Shown: piece by piece, positions 22,945 to 31,659 of the stretch
How the letters are laid out: every line of letters begins with the position of its first letter
Numbering within the stretch: the stretch's first letter is position 1
NCBI RefSeq assembly: GCF_015356785.1
Contig: NZ_JAAEJV010000019.1
Coordinates: 1 to 34,803 of the forward strand
Direction: 5' to 3'
Source: Candidatus Neptunochlamydia vexilliferae
Lineage (GTDB): Bacteria > Chlamydiota > Chlamydiia > Chlamydiales > Simkaniaceae
Length of the DNA: 34,803 nt
Notes under the pieces: model-generated
Databases searched by the model: none
Seen by the model: only the letters and a program-made list of their open reading frames with translations
Told to the model about the DNA's origin: nothing
Made by a program: the position numbers and the translations under genes

Positions 22945-24366
22945 ATGACAGAGCAAAAAGAATACAAATCAGACACCGTCACCTTTACCATCGAGCGCAA
23001 GCCCGAATGTATCGCCGAATATAAAGTAAAAAGTTCGCCCGAGCTCGTTCAAAAAGCGCGCAAAAGTGCCATCCGCTCCGTTTCCAAAGAAGTTTCTCTA
23101 CCCGGATTCCGAAAAGGGCGGGCCCCCGACCATCTGATTGTCAAAAAATTTGCTGAGCCTCTTGAAGAGCGGTGGCAAAAAGCGATTGCTGATGAGACTT
23201 TCCGCGAATGTCAAAAGTTAGCTCACACTCCCCTTTTAGGAGAAGATGCCCGGATCAGCTTCAACGTTGACAAACACTCTCTTGACGAAGGCGCCGAACT
23301 CACCTACACCTTTGAAACCGAACCCCTCGTCCCCGAGATCGACCTGACAAACATCGAGCTCGAAGAGGTGAAAAGAGAAACGGTCGATGCCAAAAAAATG
23401 GAAGAGACCCTTCACGATATCCAGATGTTTTTCTGCGAGTGGGAGAAAGTCTCTGACCGAGGAATCAAAGAGGGTGACCACGGGGTGATCGATGTCGACA
23501 TTATCGAAACCGAACCTCCCCAAAAAGCGCTGACAAATGCCCGTTTCCAAGTCGATAAGAAAAAGATGGCAAAGTGGATGCACGACCTGATCATCGGAAT
23601 GAAGATCGGAGAGGCAAAAGAGGGAATCAGCGAGCCCGATCCAGACGCTTCCAAAGAGGAAAAAAAGGCCACTCCCCCTAAAAAGGTGCGCCTCACCCTC
23701 CGCTCAGTCGAAAACCCCAAACTCCCCCCTATCGACGATGCCCTTGCTCAAAAACTGGGGACCAAAAATGAAAAGGAGATGCGGGAAAACCTCGAAAAGC
23801 TCCTGAACAAGCAGGCCGATGAACATGCGCAGCGGGAGTACCGAGAGCAGATCAACAACTACCTTGTTGAAGCCTATCATTTCGATCTTCCCAAAAGCCT
23901 CCTTCAAAAAGAGACCCAGTTCCGGATCAAGCAACTTGTTGCTGACCCCGCCTTCCAACAAAAGATGATGGGGATGAACGAAGAGGAGCGAAAGGCTGCG
24001 ATTAAAGATATCGAAACGCAAGGGGAAAAGGCGGTTCGCCTCTTCTACATTTCCCGTCACATCATTCAAGAGCACAAAATCCCCGTCTCCCCAAGTGAAG
24101 TGCACCAAGAGGTCAAAACCCCTTTAGAAGCAATGTTTAGCGATCAATCTGACGTTTACAACGCAAAAGAGCAGTCGCAAGAACAAAAGGCGATTGCCAT
24201 GTCTCGCCTTATCTTAAGCAAAGCCGAAGATTTCCTCATTTCAAAAGCAAAAATTGTTCCCCCAAAAGGAAAGAAGAAAGCGGCGCCTAAGAAAACAGCG
24301 GCAAAGAAGAAAGCAGCCCCCAAGAAAAAGGCCGCTCCCAAAAAGAAAACAACGAAGAGTTCTTGA
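22945..24366 (+). CDS. tig: Trigger factor with Lys/Ala/Pro-rich C-terminal tail
   Basis: Trigger factor is the ribosome-bound chaperone at the nascent-chain exit. The 473-residue protein has the ribosome-docking signature SLPGFRKGRAPDHLI near residue 54. A PPIase-like domain follows at about 150-245 and a long helical C-terminal domain after it. The final 35 residues (439-473, PPKGKKKAAPKK and on) are a basic repeat of KKAAPKK units resembling histone-H1/Hc1-type nucleic-acid-binding tails. This extends the protein beyond the usual 430-440 residues. The tail could bind rRNA or DNA; this is inference. ATG 22945 lies after tRNA-Gly. clpP and clpX follow in the same direction, the conserved Chlamydia order CT707-CT705. 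Confidence 0.93.
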   Translation: MTEQKEYKSDTVTFTIERKPECIAEYKVKSSPELVQKARKSAIRSVSKEVSLPGFRKGRAPDHLIVKKFAEPLEERWQKAIADETFRECQKLAHTPLLGEDARISFNVDKHSLDEGAELTYTFETEPLVPEIDLTNIELEEVKRETVDAKKMEETLHDIQMFFCEWEKVSDRGIKEGDHGVIDVDIIETEPPQKALTNARFQVDKKKMAKWMHDLIIGMKIGEAKEGISEPDPDASKEEKKATPPKKVRLTLRSVENPKLPPIDDALAQKLGTKNEKEMRENLEKLLNKQADEHAQREYREQINNYLVEAYHFDLPKSLLQKETQFRIKQLVADPAFQQKMMGMNEEERKAAIKDIETQGEKAVRLFYISRHIIQEHKIPVSPSEVHQEVKTPLEAMFSDQSDVYNAKEQSQEQKAIAMSRLILSKAEDFLISKAKIVPPKGKKKAAPKKTAAKKKAAPKKKAAPKKKTTKSS

Positions 24367-24424
24367 CCGGAAGTTTCTACCACGTCTATAAGAGGATAAA
24401 AAACGTCAAATAAAAGGAGTTGGC

Positions 24425-25027
24425 ATGCCTGTAATACCTACCGTAATTGAAGACACCGGACGTGGCGAACGTGCGATGGATATCTACTCCCGTCTCCTCA
24501 AAGATCGGATTATCTTTATCGGAACGGCGATCGATGATCAAGTCGCTAACGCTGTTGTGGCGCAATTGATTTTCCTCCGCGCTGAAGATCCCAAAAAAGA
24601 CATTAGCATTTACATTAACTCTCCTGGTGGCTCGGTCACTGCAGGCCTTGCGATCTACGATACCATCCGCTTCCTCGGAATCGATGTCAACACCTACTGC
24701 CTAGGACAAGCCGCTTCTTTTGGAGCTCTTCTCCTTTGCGCAGGAACCAAAGGGAAACGGTTTGCCCTTCCCAACAGTCGGATCATGATCCACCAACCCT
24801 ACGGAGGGATCACCGGTTCTTCTGCTGACATCCACATCCAAGCAAAAGAAATTGTCCGCGCCAAGCAGCTCACAGCAGAAATCATCGCTGAACATACTGG
24901 GCAAACGCTCGAAAAGGTGATTGAAGACTCTGACCGCGACTTTTTCATGAGCGCAGAAGAAGCTGTTGAGTATGGACTGATCGATAAAGTGGTTACCCCC
25001 ACCAAGAAACAACTCACCACGGTATAG
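24425..25027 (+). CDS. clpP: ATP-dependent Clp protease proteolytic subunit
   Basis: This is a serine protease that forms the tetradecameric ClpP barrel. The 200-residue protein has the catalytic triad Ser98 ([12 protein letters not shown]), His123 ([10 protein letters not shown]) and Asp172 (SDRDFFMS). ATG 24425 follows an AAAGGAG ribosome binding site. It ends one base before the clpX start, so the two are co-translated and will form the ClpXP protease. By its position next to tig and clpX it corresponds to the ClpP2 (CT706) paralogue of Chlamydia, in which two different ClpP subunits co-assemble. The other paralogue is not in this window. Confidence 0.97.
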   Translation: MPVIPTVIEDTGRGERAMDIYSRLLKDRIIFIGTAIDDQVANAVVAQLIFLRAEDPKKDISIYINSPGGSVTAGLAIYDTIRFLGIDVNTYCLGQAASFGALLLCAGTKGKRFALPNSRIMIHQPYGGITGSSADIHIQAKEIVRAKQLTAEIIAEHTGQTLEKVIEDSDRDFFMSAEEAVEYGLIDKVVTPTKKQLTTV

Positions 25028-26272
25028 ATGAGCAAAAAAAAGACCAAATCTGAAGAAACGACTTGCTGCTCTTTTTGTGGACGGGCTGAAGACACCGTCG
25101 ACAAGATTGTCTCTGGTCCTAACGCCTTTATCTGCGACAAGTGTGTCCGCCTATGTGTTGACATCGTCGAAAAAAAGGATGCCAAGGGGGAGTTCAAACT
25201 TCTCAAACCAAAAGAGATTAAGACCCGCCTTGATGACTATATCATTGGTCAGGAGCGGGCCAAGAAAACGATTTCTGTCGCCGTCTATAACCACTATAAG
25301 CGTGTCCGTTCGCTTACTAACAACCCTGGCGCTACCCAGTATAGCAAGTCGAACGTCCTCCTTTTAGGTCCAACCGGCTCAGGAAAAACCCTCATCGCCC
25401 GCACCCTTGCGGAAGTGCTCGATGTCCCCTTTGCGATTGCCGATGCAACAACCTTGACCGAGGCAGGCTACGTCGGCGAAGATGTGGAAAACATCATCCT
25501 CCGCCTTGTTCAAAGTGCCGACTATGACATTGCCCGCGCAGAGCAAGGGATCATCTACATCGATGAAATCGACAAAACCCGCAAAACAACGGGGAACGTT
25601 TCGATTACCCGCGATGTTTCAGGAGAAGGAGTGCAACAGTCTCTTCTCAAAATTGTTGAGGGAACGGTTGCCAATATTCCACCCAAAGGGGGACGGAAAC
25701 ATCCCAACCAAGAATACATCAAGGTCAACACAGAAAACATCCTCTTCATCGCTGGAGGAGCCTTTGTCAATCTCGACAAAATGATTGCTAAGCGCCTCGG
25801 GAAAGGGGTGATCGGTTTCGACACGAAGCAGCAAGACCGCGCCTTTGACGCTACTGAGACCAACTATCTCCTCTCAAAAGTGGAGACCGAAGATCTCGTT
25901 GAGTTTGGCCTCATCCCCGAGTTTATCGGTCGCTTTAACAGCATCGCAAACTGCAATGAGCTGACCCTGGACGACCTTGTCGAGATCCTCGTCAAGCCCC
26001 GCAATGCGGTGATCGAGCAATATATCGCTCTTTTTTCTGAAGATGGCGTGGAGCTTTCCTTTACCGACGAAGCGCTCCGTGCGATTGCCACCAAAGCAAA
26101 AAAGTCCGATACAGGCGCCCGCGCCCTGCGCATGATCGTCGAAACACTTCTCATGGATCTGATGTATGAAATTCCCTCTGATCCCACCGTTAAGGAGGTC
26201 CTCATCGATGAGGGATGTGTGAACGAAGAAGCGCCCCCTGTGATCAAATACTCAAAACGGAAGGCAGGTTAG
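25028..26272 (+). CDS. clpX: ATP-dependent Clp protease ATP-binding subunit ClpX
   Basis: ClpX is an AAA+ unfoldase that feeds substrates to ClpP. The 414-residue protein has an N-terminal C4 zinc finger (CSFCGRAE...ICDKC), Walker [15 protein letters not shown], the pore loop GYVGEDVE, Walker B IIYIDEID, the sensor segment [10 protein letters not shown] and the ClpP-docking IGF loop ([11 protein letters not shown]). The ATG directly follows the clpP stop. It ends convergently with the gene at 26269, sharing four bases. Confidence 0.97.
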   Translation: MSKKKTKSEETTCCSFCGRAEDTVDKIVSGPNAFICDKCVRLCVDIVEKKDAKGEFKLLKPKEIKTRLDDYIIGQERAKKTISVAVYNHYKRVRSLTNNPGATQYSKSNVLLLGPTGSGKTLIARTLAEVLDVPFAIADATTLTEAGYVGEDVENIILRLVQSADYDIARAEQGIIYIDEIDKTRKTTGNVSITRDVSGEGVQQSLLKIVEGTVANIPPKGGRKHPNQEYIKVNTENILFIAGGAFVNLDKMIAKRLGKGVIGFDTKQQDRAFDATETNYLLSKVETEDLVEFGLIPEFIGRFNSIANCNELTLDDLVEILVKPRNAVIEQYIALFSEDGVELSFTDEALRAIATKAKKSDTGARALRMIVETLLMDLMYEIPSDPTVKEVLIDEGCVNEEAPPVIKYSKRKAG

Positions 26273-27633
26273 TAGTCGCTGCTGCTTGAGGAGTCATATG
26301 AGTTTCTGGGGGCAATAAGGTTATTGTCAATATCATCACGAGAAATACTGCTAGGTGAAGTCGGCGCTAATATGCTCCTAACAAAAGGATCTATCTCTGA
26401 AAGAGGTCTATCTAAAGCCACTTGAATGATCCACTTTTCAACTCTAGGAATTCCATATTTTCCTTGAGTAAAGTCCATAATTTCAGTGAGGTCACGGTTT
26501 GCAACATGGAGAATAATTGCCGCTACTTCTTTGCCATCGGTCTTTTCTCCTTTTTTCGGCCTAACCATTTTGTCATAGTGTCCAGCAACCTTTTCTACAA
26601 AAGGGCGAAGTTCTTCAAGGTCTTTATCAAGGATATCGTCTTTAGCAAGCTCTAGTAAGGTAAAATAAATAAGCTCTTCATTTGCTCTTTCCACCTCTTG
26701 AAGCTTAGCGATCTCTGCCTCCAGCTCTTTAAGTCGTTGTTCGTCATTACTGTCACGATTATCTTTTTGCCGAAGAGTTGTGCGTTCCAATATTCTCATG
26801 CGTAAAGGCTTGATGACCTTTTCCTTAATTTTTTTGACTTTCTCGCGATTGTTCTTCTCTTCGCTCAGCCCTATTGCAGCCAGCTTTGTTTGGCTTCTTA
26901 AACTCTTTTTCAATCGAGAAGCACTTTCAGATTTTTTTGCTGAAAGGTGGGGAAAGAGCAGTTGTGGTGTCCCTAAGTAATCTTGAATAAATGGGCTATC
27001 TTTCCGATTTCCTGCAAATGGCTTGGCAAGTGTTTTAAGCTTTCCAATACTGCTAAGTACTCCCTGTTGAACTTCTATAGCCTCAGCATCAGAACCTGGT
27101 GCTAGTCCTTGCTCTGTAAGTAATTTTTTTACATCCTCTAAGTCGTGAATACAGTATCTCTTACCATTCGTTTCTATAAAACCATCAAAGGTCACACGGA
27201 CGGGCTGCCCACTTCCAATATTAAGCCACCACTTGATCTTTTCAAGCTCTGTGTTAATCTTTTGTTGACGATCGGTATCTGTCTTACCATTCTTTTTTTC
27301 TAGGTCCACTTCGCGGCTGATACCAGTAGAAAAAGCTCCCTGAGAAAGGATTAACCTTGCTGAACCACCATAAAGCCTCCCTTCTTTTGGCCCTCTTTTT
27401 GTAGCAGCGGCTGGAATCAGCATCATTCCTTGAGCGGAAGTTTGGATTGGTGACTGAACGGTAACCCGAGCAGTTGGACTCAACTGACTCGCATCAGCTG
27501 TAATTAAAGCGCTCAAGTCAGTTGTCTTTTGATCCGTCCTTTCAATAAGACATTTATTACTATAATCTCGTATCAGAGGCTTACTTTTGGACTCGTCTAT
27601 GCTAATCGAGTTATAATTGATAAAACTAGACAT
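26269..27633 (-). CDS. Hypothetical coiled-coil protein with serine-rich tail
   Basis: This 454-residue protein is not recognised. The N-terminal 120 residues are polar and Ser/Thr-rich, without a signal peptide, as is common for type III substrates. A middle part holds [19 protein letters not shown] long charged helical region follows at about 245-320 ([35 protein letters not shown]). The end is [13 protein letters not shown] 27633 has an AAGGG ribosome binding site and an extended -10 promoter just upstream. It lies between the Clp genes and the secretion cluster. A secreted-effector role is inference from composition and place only. Confidence 0.6.
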   Translation of the reverse strand: MSSFINYNSISIDESKSKPLIRDYSNKCLIERTDQKTTDLSALITADASQLSPTARVTVQSPIQTSAQGMMLIPAAATKRGPKEGRLYGGSARLILSQGAFSTGISREVDLEKKNGKTDTDRQQKINTELEKIKWWLNIGSGQPVRVTFDGFIETNGKRYCIHDLEDVKKLLTEQGLAPGSDAEAIEVQQGVLSSIGKLKTLAKPFAGNRKDSPFIQDYLGTPQLLFPHLSAKKSESASRLKKSLRSQTKLAAIGLSEEKNNREKVKKIKEKVIKPLRMRILERTTLRQKDNRDSNDEQRLKELEAEIAKLQEVERANEELIYFTLLELAKDDILDKDLEELRPFVEKVAGHYDKMVRPKKGEKTDGKEVAAIILHVANRDLTEIMDFTQGKYGIPRVEKWIIQVALDRPLSEIDPFVRSILAPTSPSSISRDDIDNNLIAPRNSYDSSSSSDY

Positions 27634-27655
27634 GATTACCCTTCTTTTTTCTTTA

Positions 27656-27664
27656 ATTATACCA
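27656..27664 (-). promoter_or_regulatory. Extended -10 promoter of the 26269-27633 gene
   Basis: On the minus strand TGGTATAAT ends about 20 bases upstream of the start codon, a perfect -10 with a TG-type extension. The -35 region is poor. The same TGGTATAAT occurs at the 3442-3470 promoter. Confidence 0.45.
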
Positions 27665-27773
27665 TATTAACCCTTTATTTTACAGGTAATTCCAAGAAAA
27701 CAAAAGTGTAAACATCTAACATTTAGCTGATTACGGAAATTATTAGCGCTTTAAATCGCTGAAAACAAGACAC

Positions 27774-28187
27774 TTAAGACTGGATCCATTTTTTAGGCCG
27801 TTTTCGCCTCTTTTTAGGGGGTTCATTTCCCCCATCACCCTTCTTTTTCATCTCTTTGGCGTCCTCATCGAGCTTTTGTTTGGCCCCTTTGATGGCCCCC
27901 CACTGCTCCTGGGAGAAATTCTTGGGGTCGCTCGAGTAGGCAGCGAGCTGCTCAGGGGTCATCCCTGTCTTTTTACAGATCCGCTGGGTCTCCTCCTCCA
28001 TTTTGGCCTTCAGGAGGGTCATTTTCTTGAGAGATTCCTTTTTTTCCTCTTCTGTGCCATTAAGCATCTGATACTTAAAGCGCTTGAAGTACTCGACCGA
28101 GTCTTCAAACACCTCTTTTAGACGCGCTTCCTTCTCCTCAGAGCTGAGGTCAAAAAAGCCCATAATCCGATCAAACTCATCTTCCAT
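27774..28187 (-). CDS. Small charged helical protein with basic C-terminus
   Basis: This 137-residue, almost entirely helical and highly charged protein reads DLSSEEKEARLKEVFEDSVE, GTEEEKKESLKKMTLLKAK and GMTPEQLAAYSSDPKNFSQE. It ends with a flexible Gly/Pro segment and a dense basic cluster, PPKKRRKRPKKW. That cluster resembles a classical nuclear localisation signal but could equally bind nucleic acid in the bacterium. There are no membrane segments. It is divergent from scc4, with the palindromic repeat element between them. The family is not recognised. Its codon use and length support a real gene. Confidence 0.65.
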   Translation of the reverse strand: MEDEFDRIMGFFDLSSEEKEARLKEVFEDSVEYFKRFKYQMLNGTEEEKKESLKKMTLLKAKMEEETQRICKKTGMTPEQLAAYSSDPKNFSQEQWGAIKGAKQKLDEDAKEMKKKGDGGNEPPKKRRKRPKKWIQS

Positions 28188-28249
28188 ATATACTCTCCCA
28201 GGTCCTACCTTTATTATAGATCATATTTAGGTGAGTGTCTACTTTTCTT

Positions 28250-28409
28250 CTCAGCACACGATAATTTTTGGAGTCGATGGGCAACTGCGGCTTCACCAGA
28301 TTTCCTTTCTTCCTCACCCATAGCGCCTTGACTATGGGATTCGTCATTCAAGAAAATCTGGTTTTGCCTCGCTTGCCCCTCGCCTTCCAAAAAATTGTCG
28401 TGTACTGAG
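28250..28409. repeat. 160-bp palindromic repeat element upstream of scc4
   Basis: The two halves are long imperfect inverted repeats. CTCAGCACACGATAATTTTT at the left pairs with the reverse complement of the right end (CTCAGTACACGACAATTTTT). Further inward, GGGCAA, ACCAGATTT and CCCATAG are matched in both arms, so nearly the whole element could fold into one hairpin. The left arm is the relative of the rluD insert at 4195-4290. Both strands lack early stops in one frame: the minus strand encodes AMGEEERKSGEAAVAH. This open frame is a property of the repeat, not evidence for a gene. The element fills most of the 266-base gap between divergent genes. Confidence 0.75.
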
Positions 28410-28453
28410 CTTTCCATTGATAAAAATCTAAGAAAGCTTTAAATCAGAAAGAT

Positions 28454-28858
28454 ATGCAAGCGGAAAAACTGATAGAAATGGTGGCCGAAGAGCTTAAGCT
28501 CGGTGCCATCCCCCAGAAAAACAAGGAAGGCTTCTACGAGCTGCGGGTCAGCCCTGGCTCTCTTATTCTTATTAGAGAGCTTGACCCCGGCCTTTTCTTG
28601 AGCGCAAAGATCCTCCCCATCCCCAAAGCAAAAAATAAAGAGGCTCTTTTCATCCATCTGATGAAGGCGAATCTTCTTGGCCAAGGAACGGGAGGCGGCG
28701 CGATTGGAATCGACGAAAAGGAAAAGTTTTTCACCTTGTCTCTGACCCTTCCTTTCGAAGTTGACTATAAAACTTTTCATGAAAGCCTCGAGGATTTCCT
28801 CAACTATATCGACTACTGGAAAGAGGAGATTGTTCACCTCCAAACATCTCTTATGTAA
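28454..28858 (+). CDS. scc4: Type III secretion chaperone, Scc4-like (CesT fold)
   Basis: This 134-residue acidic protein has the class I type III chaperone pattern (short helix, beta-rich middle, C-terminal helix): AEKLIEMVAEELKLG, ISPGSL-like VSPGSLILIRELDPG, LMKANLLGQGTGGGAIGIDE and a terminal helix with YIDYWKEEI. Length and position directly before cdsD match Chlamydia Scc4 (CT663). That protein is known both as a chaperone partner of Scc1 for CopN and as a binder of RNA polymerase sigma66/beta flap. Dual function here is inferred from orthology. The palindromic repeat element lies just upstream and cdsD starts 68 bases after it. Confidence 0.8.
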   Translation: MQAEKLIEMVAEELKLGAIPQKNKEGFYELRVSPGSLILIRELDPGLFLSAKILPIPKAKNKEALFIHLMKANLLGQGTGGGAIGIDEKEKFFTLSLTLPFEVDYKTFHESLEDFLNYIDYWKEEIVHLQTSLM

Positions 28859-28926
28859 AAGTGCTAGCCATAAAACTCATAAGTGTGTAACCTCCGGAAG
28901 GTAGGTATGAACTGTGGAATGAGGTA

Positions 28927-30666
28927 ATGGCTGGTTTTTTAATCGCCGAAGAAGGACCGCTTGCTGGTCTTATGATTCGCTTGGAAGAGGGCGAAGAGTG
29001 GGCTTTGGGACGCGATCCTGACGTTTCTTATCAAGCTATCGAAGATCCGATGGTCTCGCGTAAACATGTGGTTTGCCGCAAGACCGATGAGGGGTATGTC
29101 ATTGAAAACCTCAGCGCGATCAACCCTGCAAGTATCAATGGAAAAACAATGGAAGAGCCGGTCCTCCTTCAAGAGGGAGATACGGTTCAAATTGGAAATG
29201 TTTTTTTCCGCTTTACCTTAAAAGATCCTGCGGAAGCGTCTGCAGAAGAGGAGCCTACCGAATCTCCTACCATTTATGAGGAAGAGGATGAGCTTGGGGG
29301 CCTCGCCTTTCGAGGGGCTGCAGAAGCGCGGTGGATCATCAAGGTCATTTCAGGACCCAATGCGGGGGCGGAGTTTGGCCTCCACGAAGAAGCAACCCTC
29401 ATCATCGGTAAGGATCCTAATACCTGCGATATCCTCTTTCAAGATTTAAGCGTTTCCCGCCAACATGCAAAAATAATTGCCGATAAAGAGGGAAAGGTCA
29501 CCATTGAAGACTTGGGAAGTCTCAACAAGGTGCGGATCAACGGCGAAGAGATCGAAGGGGTCACCGAAGTCAAGTCTCAAGATCTGATTGCTCTAGGGAC
29601 CACCTCCTTTTTAGCAATCGACCAACAAGAAACGCGAGAAACGATCGTCTCCCCTACTGCAGGGATGGAGTATGTCACCCCGAAAACAGCAGAGGAAAAG
29701 GCCGAAGAGGCCAAGGAAGAGGCTGCGGAAGCAGCAGCAAAGAAAAACTGGAAAAAGATGATCATCCCCACACGCCATTTGGTAATTGCGGGAGTCTTTG
29801 CGGTACTATTGGTCCTCGGTTTGGGTGGAGTCTTTACCCTCTTTAAGTCAGAAACAATCACTCTCGTAGAGGGGGATGAGCCAAATCAAATCGCCAAGGC
29901 ATTGAAAAATTTCCCAGAGGTCGAGTTTTCTTTTAACCCAGCTACGGGAAAACTTTTTATTTTGGGACATGTAATGACAGAGGTCGATCAACAAGAGATG
30001 GTCTACCTTCTCAATTCGCTAAGGTTTGTCCAATCGATCGAAGATAATGTGATTATCGATGAGCTTGTCTGGGAAAACACCAATGCGCTTGTGATGAAAA
30101 ACCCCGCATGGCGGGGGGTGAACCTCACTTCAATGATCCCCGGCCATTTTGTTTTGCGAGGGTATGTAGGAACGCTTGAAGAAGCGACGAAACTTTCTGA
30201 ATATATCAACTTAAACTTCCCCTACCTTGACAAATTAGACAACCAGGTGGTCGTTGAAAATACTCTTGAAGCACAAGTTCAAGGCATTTTAACCGAAAAT
30301 GCGTTTGGAAATGTCACCTTCCAATTTGGAAATGGAGAACTCATTTTAGCGGGACGTGTTCCCTCAAACCAAGAGCGAAAATATAATGCGATGGTGACCG
30401 ACTTGAAAAAGATTAAAGGGATCCGATTGGTAAAGAATTTTGTAATTTTTTCGACGCCAACAAGTGGAATTGTTGACATTTCATCGAAGTATCAGGTAAC
30501 AGGAAGTTCAAAATATGGAAATGTGAACCAGTATGTTGTCATCAATGGAAAAATTCTTTCCGTTGGAGGCAATTTAGATGGGATGAGAATTACGAGTATG
30601 GATAATCATTCAGTTTTTCTCGAAAAAGATGGCATAAAATACAGGATTAACTACAATCAAAATTAA
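28927..30666 (+). CDS. cdsD: Type III secretion inner-membrane ring protein SctD/CdsD (two FHA domains)
   Basis: This is the basal-body component that anchors the injectisome in the inner membrane. The 579-residue protein has a first cytoplasmic FHA domain (about 4-98; ALGRDPDVSY, SRKHVVC, NGKTM) and a second (about 136-232; IIGKDPNTCD, VSRQHAKI, INGEEI). An acidic/Ala-rich linker and one transmembrane helix (284-306, HLVIAGVFAVLLVLGLGGVF) follow, then a periplasmic region with BON-like ring-building repeats (from about 315). Chlamydial CdsD is unusual in its FHA arrangement, and in Chlamydia it is longer (about 830 residues). The shorter length here reflects fewer linker or periplasmic repeats. 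ATG 28927 follows GAGGTA. The conserved order with cdsE, cdsF and cdsG makes the call firm. Confidence 0.92.
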   Translation: MAGFLIAEEGPLAGLMIRLEEGEEWALGRDPDVSYQAIEDPMVSRKHVVCRKTDEGYVIENLSAINPASINGKTMEEPVLLQEGDTVQIGNVFFRFTLKDPAEASAEEEPTESPTIYEEEDELGGLAFRGAAEARWIIKVISGPNAGAEFGLHEEATLIIGKDPNTCDILFQDLSVSRQHAKIIADKEGKVTIEDLGSLNKVRINGEEIEGVTEVKSQDLIALGTTSFLAIDQQETRETIVSPTAGMEYVTPKTAEEKAEEAKEEAAEAAAKKNWKKMIIPTRHLVIAGVFAVLLVLGLGGVFTLFKSETITLVEGDEPNQIAKALKNFPEVEFSFNPATGKLFILGHVMTEVDQQEMVYLLNSLRFVQSIEDNVIIDELVWENTNALVMKNPAWRGVNLTSMIPGHFVLRGYVGTLEEATKLSEYINLNFPYLDKLDNQVVVENTLEAQVQGILTENAFGNVTFQFGNGELILAGRVPSNQERKYNAMVTDLKKIKGIRLVKNFVIFSTPTSGIVDISSKYQVTGSSKYGNVNQYVVINGKILSVGGNLDGMRITSMDNHSVFLEKDGIKYRINYNQN

Positions 30667-30690
30667 ACGAATCAGAGGTTTGGAGATAGA

Positions 30691-30924
30691 ATGTTCGGAT
30701 TAGAAAAAGATGACAAGCCCCCCCGCTTTGAGTTTGATCTCGAAAAAGATCTTAAAAGCTCTAAAGAAAAGAAGAAAGTGCTCGATCAAATCGATGCGCA
30801 AACAAATCAGTTAAAAACAACCCTACGCGAAGGGGCTGCTTCAGAAAATTTTGATAAGTGTGGAGTGCTTCTCCAAGCTTATGGCGCCCTAAAAAGGGTT
30901 GTTGAGCGGACGACCCGCAAGTAG
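30691..30924 (+). CDS. cdsE: Type III needle chaperone CdsE (SctE-like)
   Basis: This 77-residue, highly charged helical protein (FEFDLEKDLKSSKEKKKVLDQ, NQLKTTLREG) ends in a short basic tail. Size, composition and position between cdsD and cdsF match the chlamydial needle co-chaperone CdsE (CT665). CdsE binds the needle subunit together with CdsG to keep it from polymerising in the cytoplasm. It is 24 bases from both neighbours, so all are on one transcript. ATG 30691 is the only reasonable start. Confidence 0.8.
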   Translation: MFGLEKDDKPPRFEFDLEKDLKSSKEKKKVLDQIDAQTNQLKTTLREGAASENFDKCGVLLQAYGALKRVVERTTRK

Positions 30925-30948
30925 AATTATAGTTGGAATGAGGTAAAT

Positions 30949-31209
30949 ATGAGTTCAGATGCCGGTGGACAACACCCAGTTTCATTAACGTTTTACACGT
31001 TAATTAAAAGTTATTCGAAATTGCAAGCAGAGGTGGTTTCGCAGGTTAAAAACGTTGCAAGTCGACTTTCCGCGGCAACACCTGGTAAATTCCTCCTTTT
31101 GCAATTCTCAATGTCTCAGGTGACACAAGTAGGTGACTCGATCTCGAACCTGATCTCTCAGGTCAACTCGATGATCAATACCTCGGTACGTAACCAGAAA
31201 GTAAGTTAA
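30949..31209 (+). CDS. cdsF: Type III secretion needle subunit CdsF (SctF)
   Basis: CdsF is the protein that polymerises into the extracellular needle. The 86-residue product is predicted to be a helical hairpin. The C-terminal half MSQVTQVGDSISNLISQVN followed by SMINTSVRNQKVS has the hydrophobic pattern and the final N-Q-K of SctF/YscF-type needles. ATG 30949 follows GGAATGAGGTA, the same leader that precedes cdsD. Its chaperones flank it on both sides (cdsE and cdsG). Confidence 0.9.
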   Translation: MSSDAGGQHPVSLTFYTLIKSYSKLQAEVVSQVKNVASRLSAATPGKFLLLQFSMSQVTQVGDSISNLISQVNSMINTSVRNQKVS

Positions 31210-31230
31210 CCTAAGTGAAGGACTAGGATC

Positions 31231-31656
31231 ATGGAAGACCTATCTAAATATGACGAAGACTTCTTTCTCTTTTTGGAGGCTGGGTTTATCGCCATTAACC
31301 AGGCAGATGAAGATGCTGCTGTGAAGATGTTTAAGGCATGCGAACTTTTGCGTCCAGACAACTCCCTCGTTCAAGTGGGAATTGGCTATCTCCATCTCCA
31401 CAAGCTTGAGCTTAAAAATGCGATCAAGTGTTTTGAAGAAGTCCTTGCCAAAGAGCCTGACAACGAAATGGCAAAGACCTTCTTAGGAATCGCCTTTTCA
31501 CTCACCCCTGATCAGGTGACACAAGGAGAAAAAATCCTCGAAGAAGCGGCTAAAGACTCTTCAGATAGCGATGTAAAGAAAGTGGCAAACACCACCCTCG
31601 ATTTTGTAGAACATTTCGTCAAAAAACCTGGCGGCGGAGCGCAACCTTCTAAGTAA
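31231..31656 (+). CDS. cdsG: Type III needle chaperone CdsG (TPR protein)
   Basis: This 141-residue tetratricopeptide-like protein has repeats that include AGFIAINQADEDAAVKMFKA, PDNSLVQVGIGYLHLHKLEL and FEEVLAKEPDNEMAKTFLGI. It matches chlamydial CdsG (CT667), the SctG/YscG-type partner that holds the needle C-terminal helix in its TPR groove. It is located 21 bases after cdsF. The C-terminus KKPGGGAQPSK is flexible. The next gene starts three bases after its stop, so the two are coupled. Confidence 0.85.
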   Translation: MEDLSKYDEDFFLFLEAGFIAINQADEDAAVKMFKACELLRPDNSLVQVGIGYLHLHKLELKNAIKCFEEVLAKEPDNEMAKTFLGIAFSLTPDQVTQGEKILEEAAKDSSDSDVKKVANTTLDFVEHFVKKPGGGAQPSK

Positions 31657-31659
31657 ATC

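Noticed and set aside
28214-28417. Minus-strand reading frame of 67 codons upstream of scc4
   Set aside because: It lies almost wholly within the palindromic repeat. Its peptide is the repeat-encoded one also found in the rluD insert, so the open frame reflects the repeat, not a gene.
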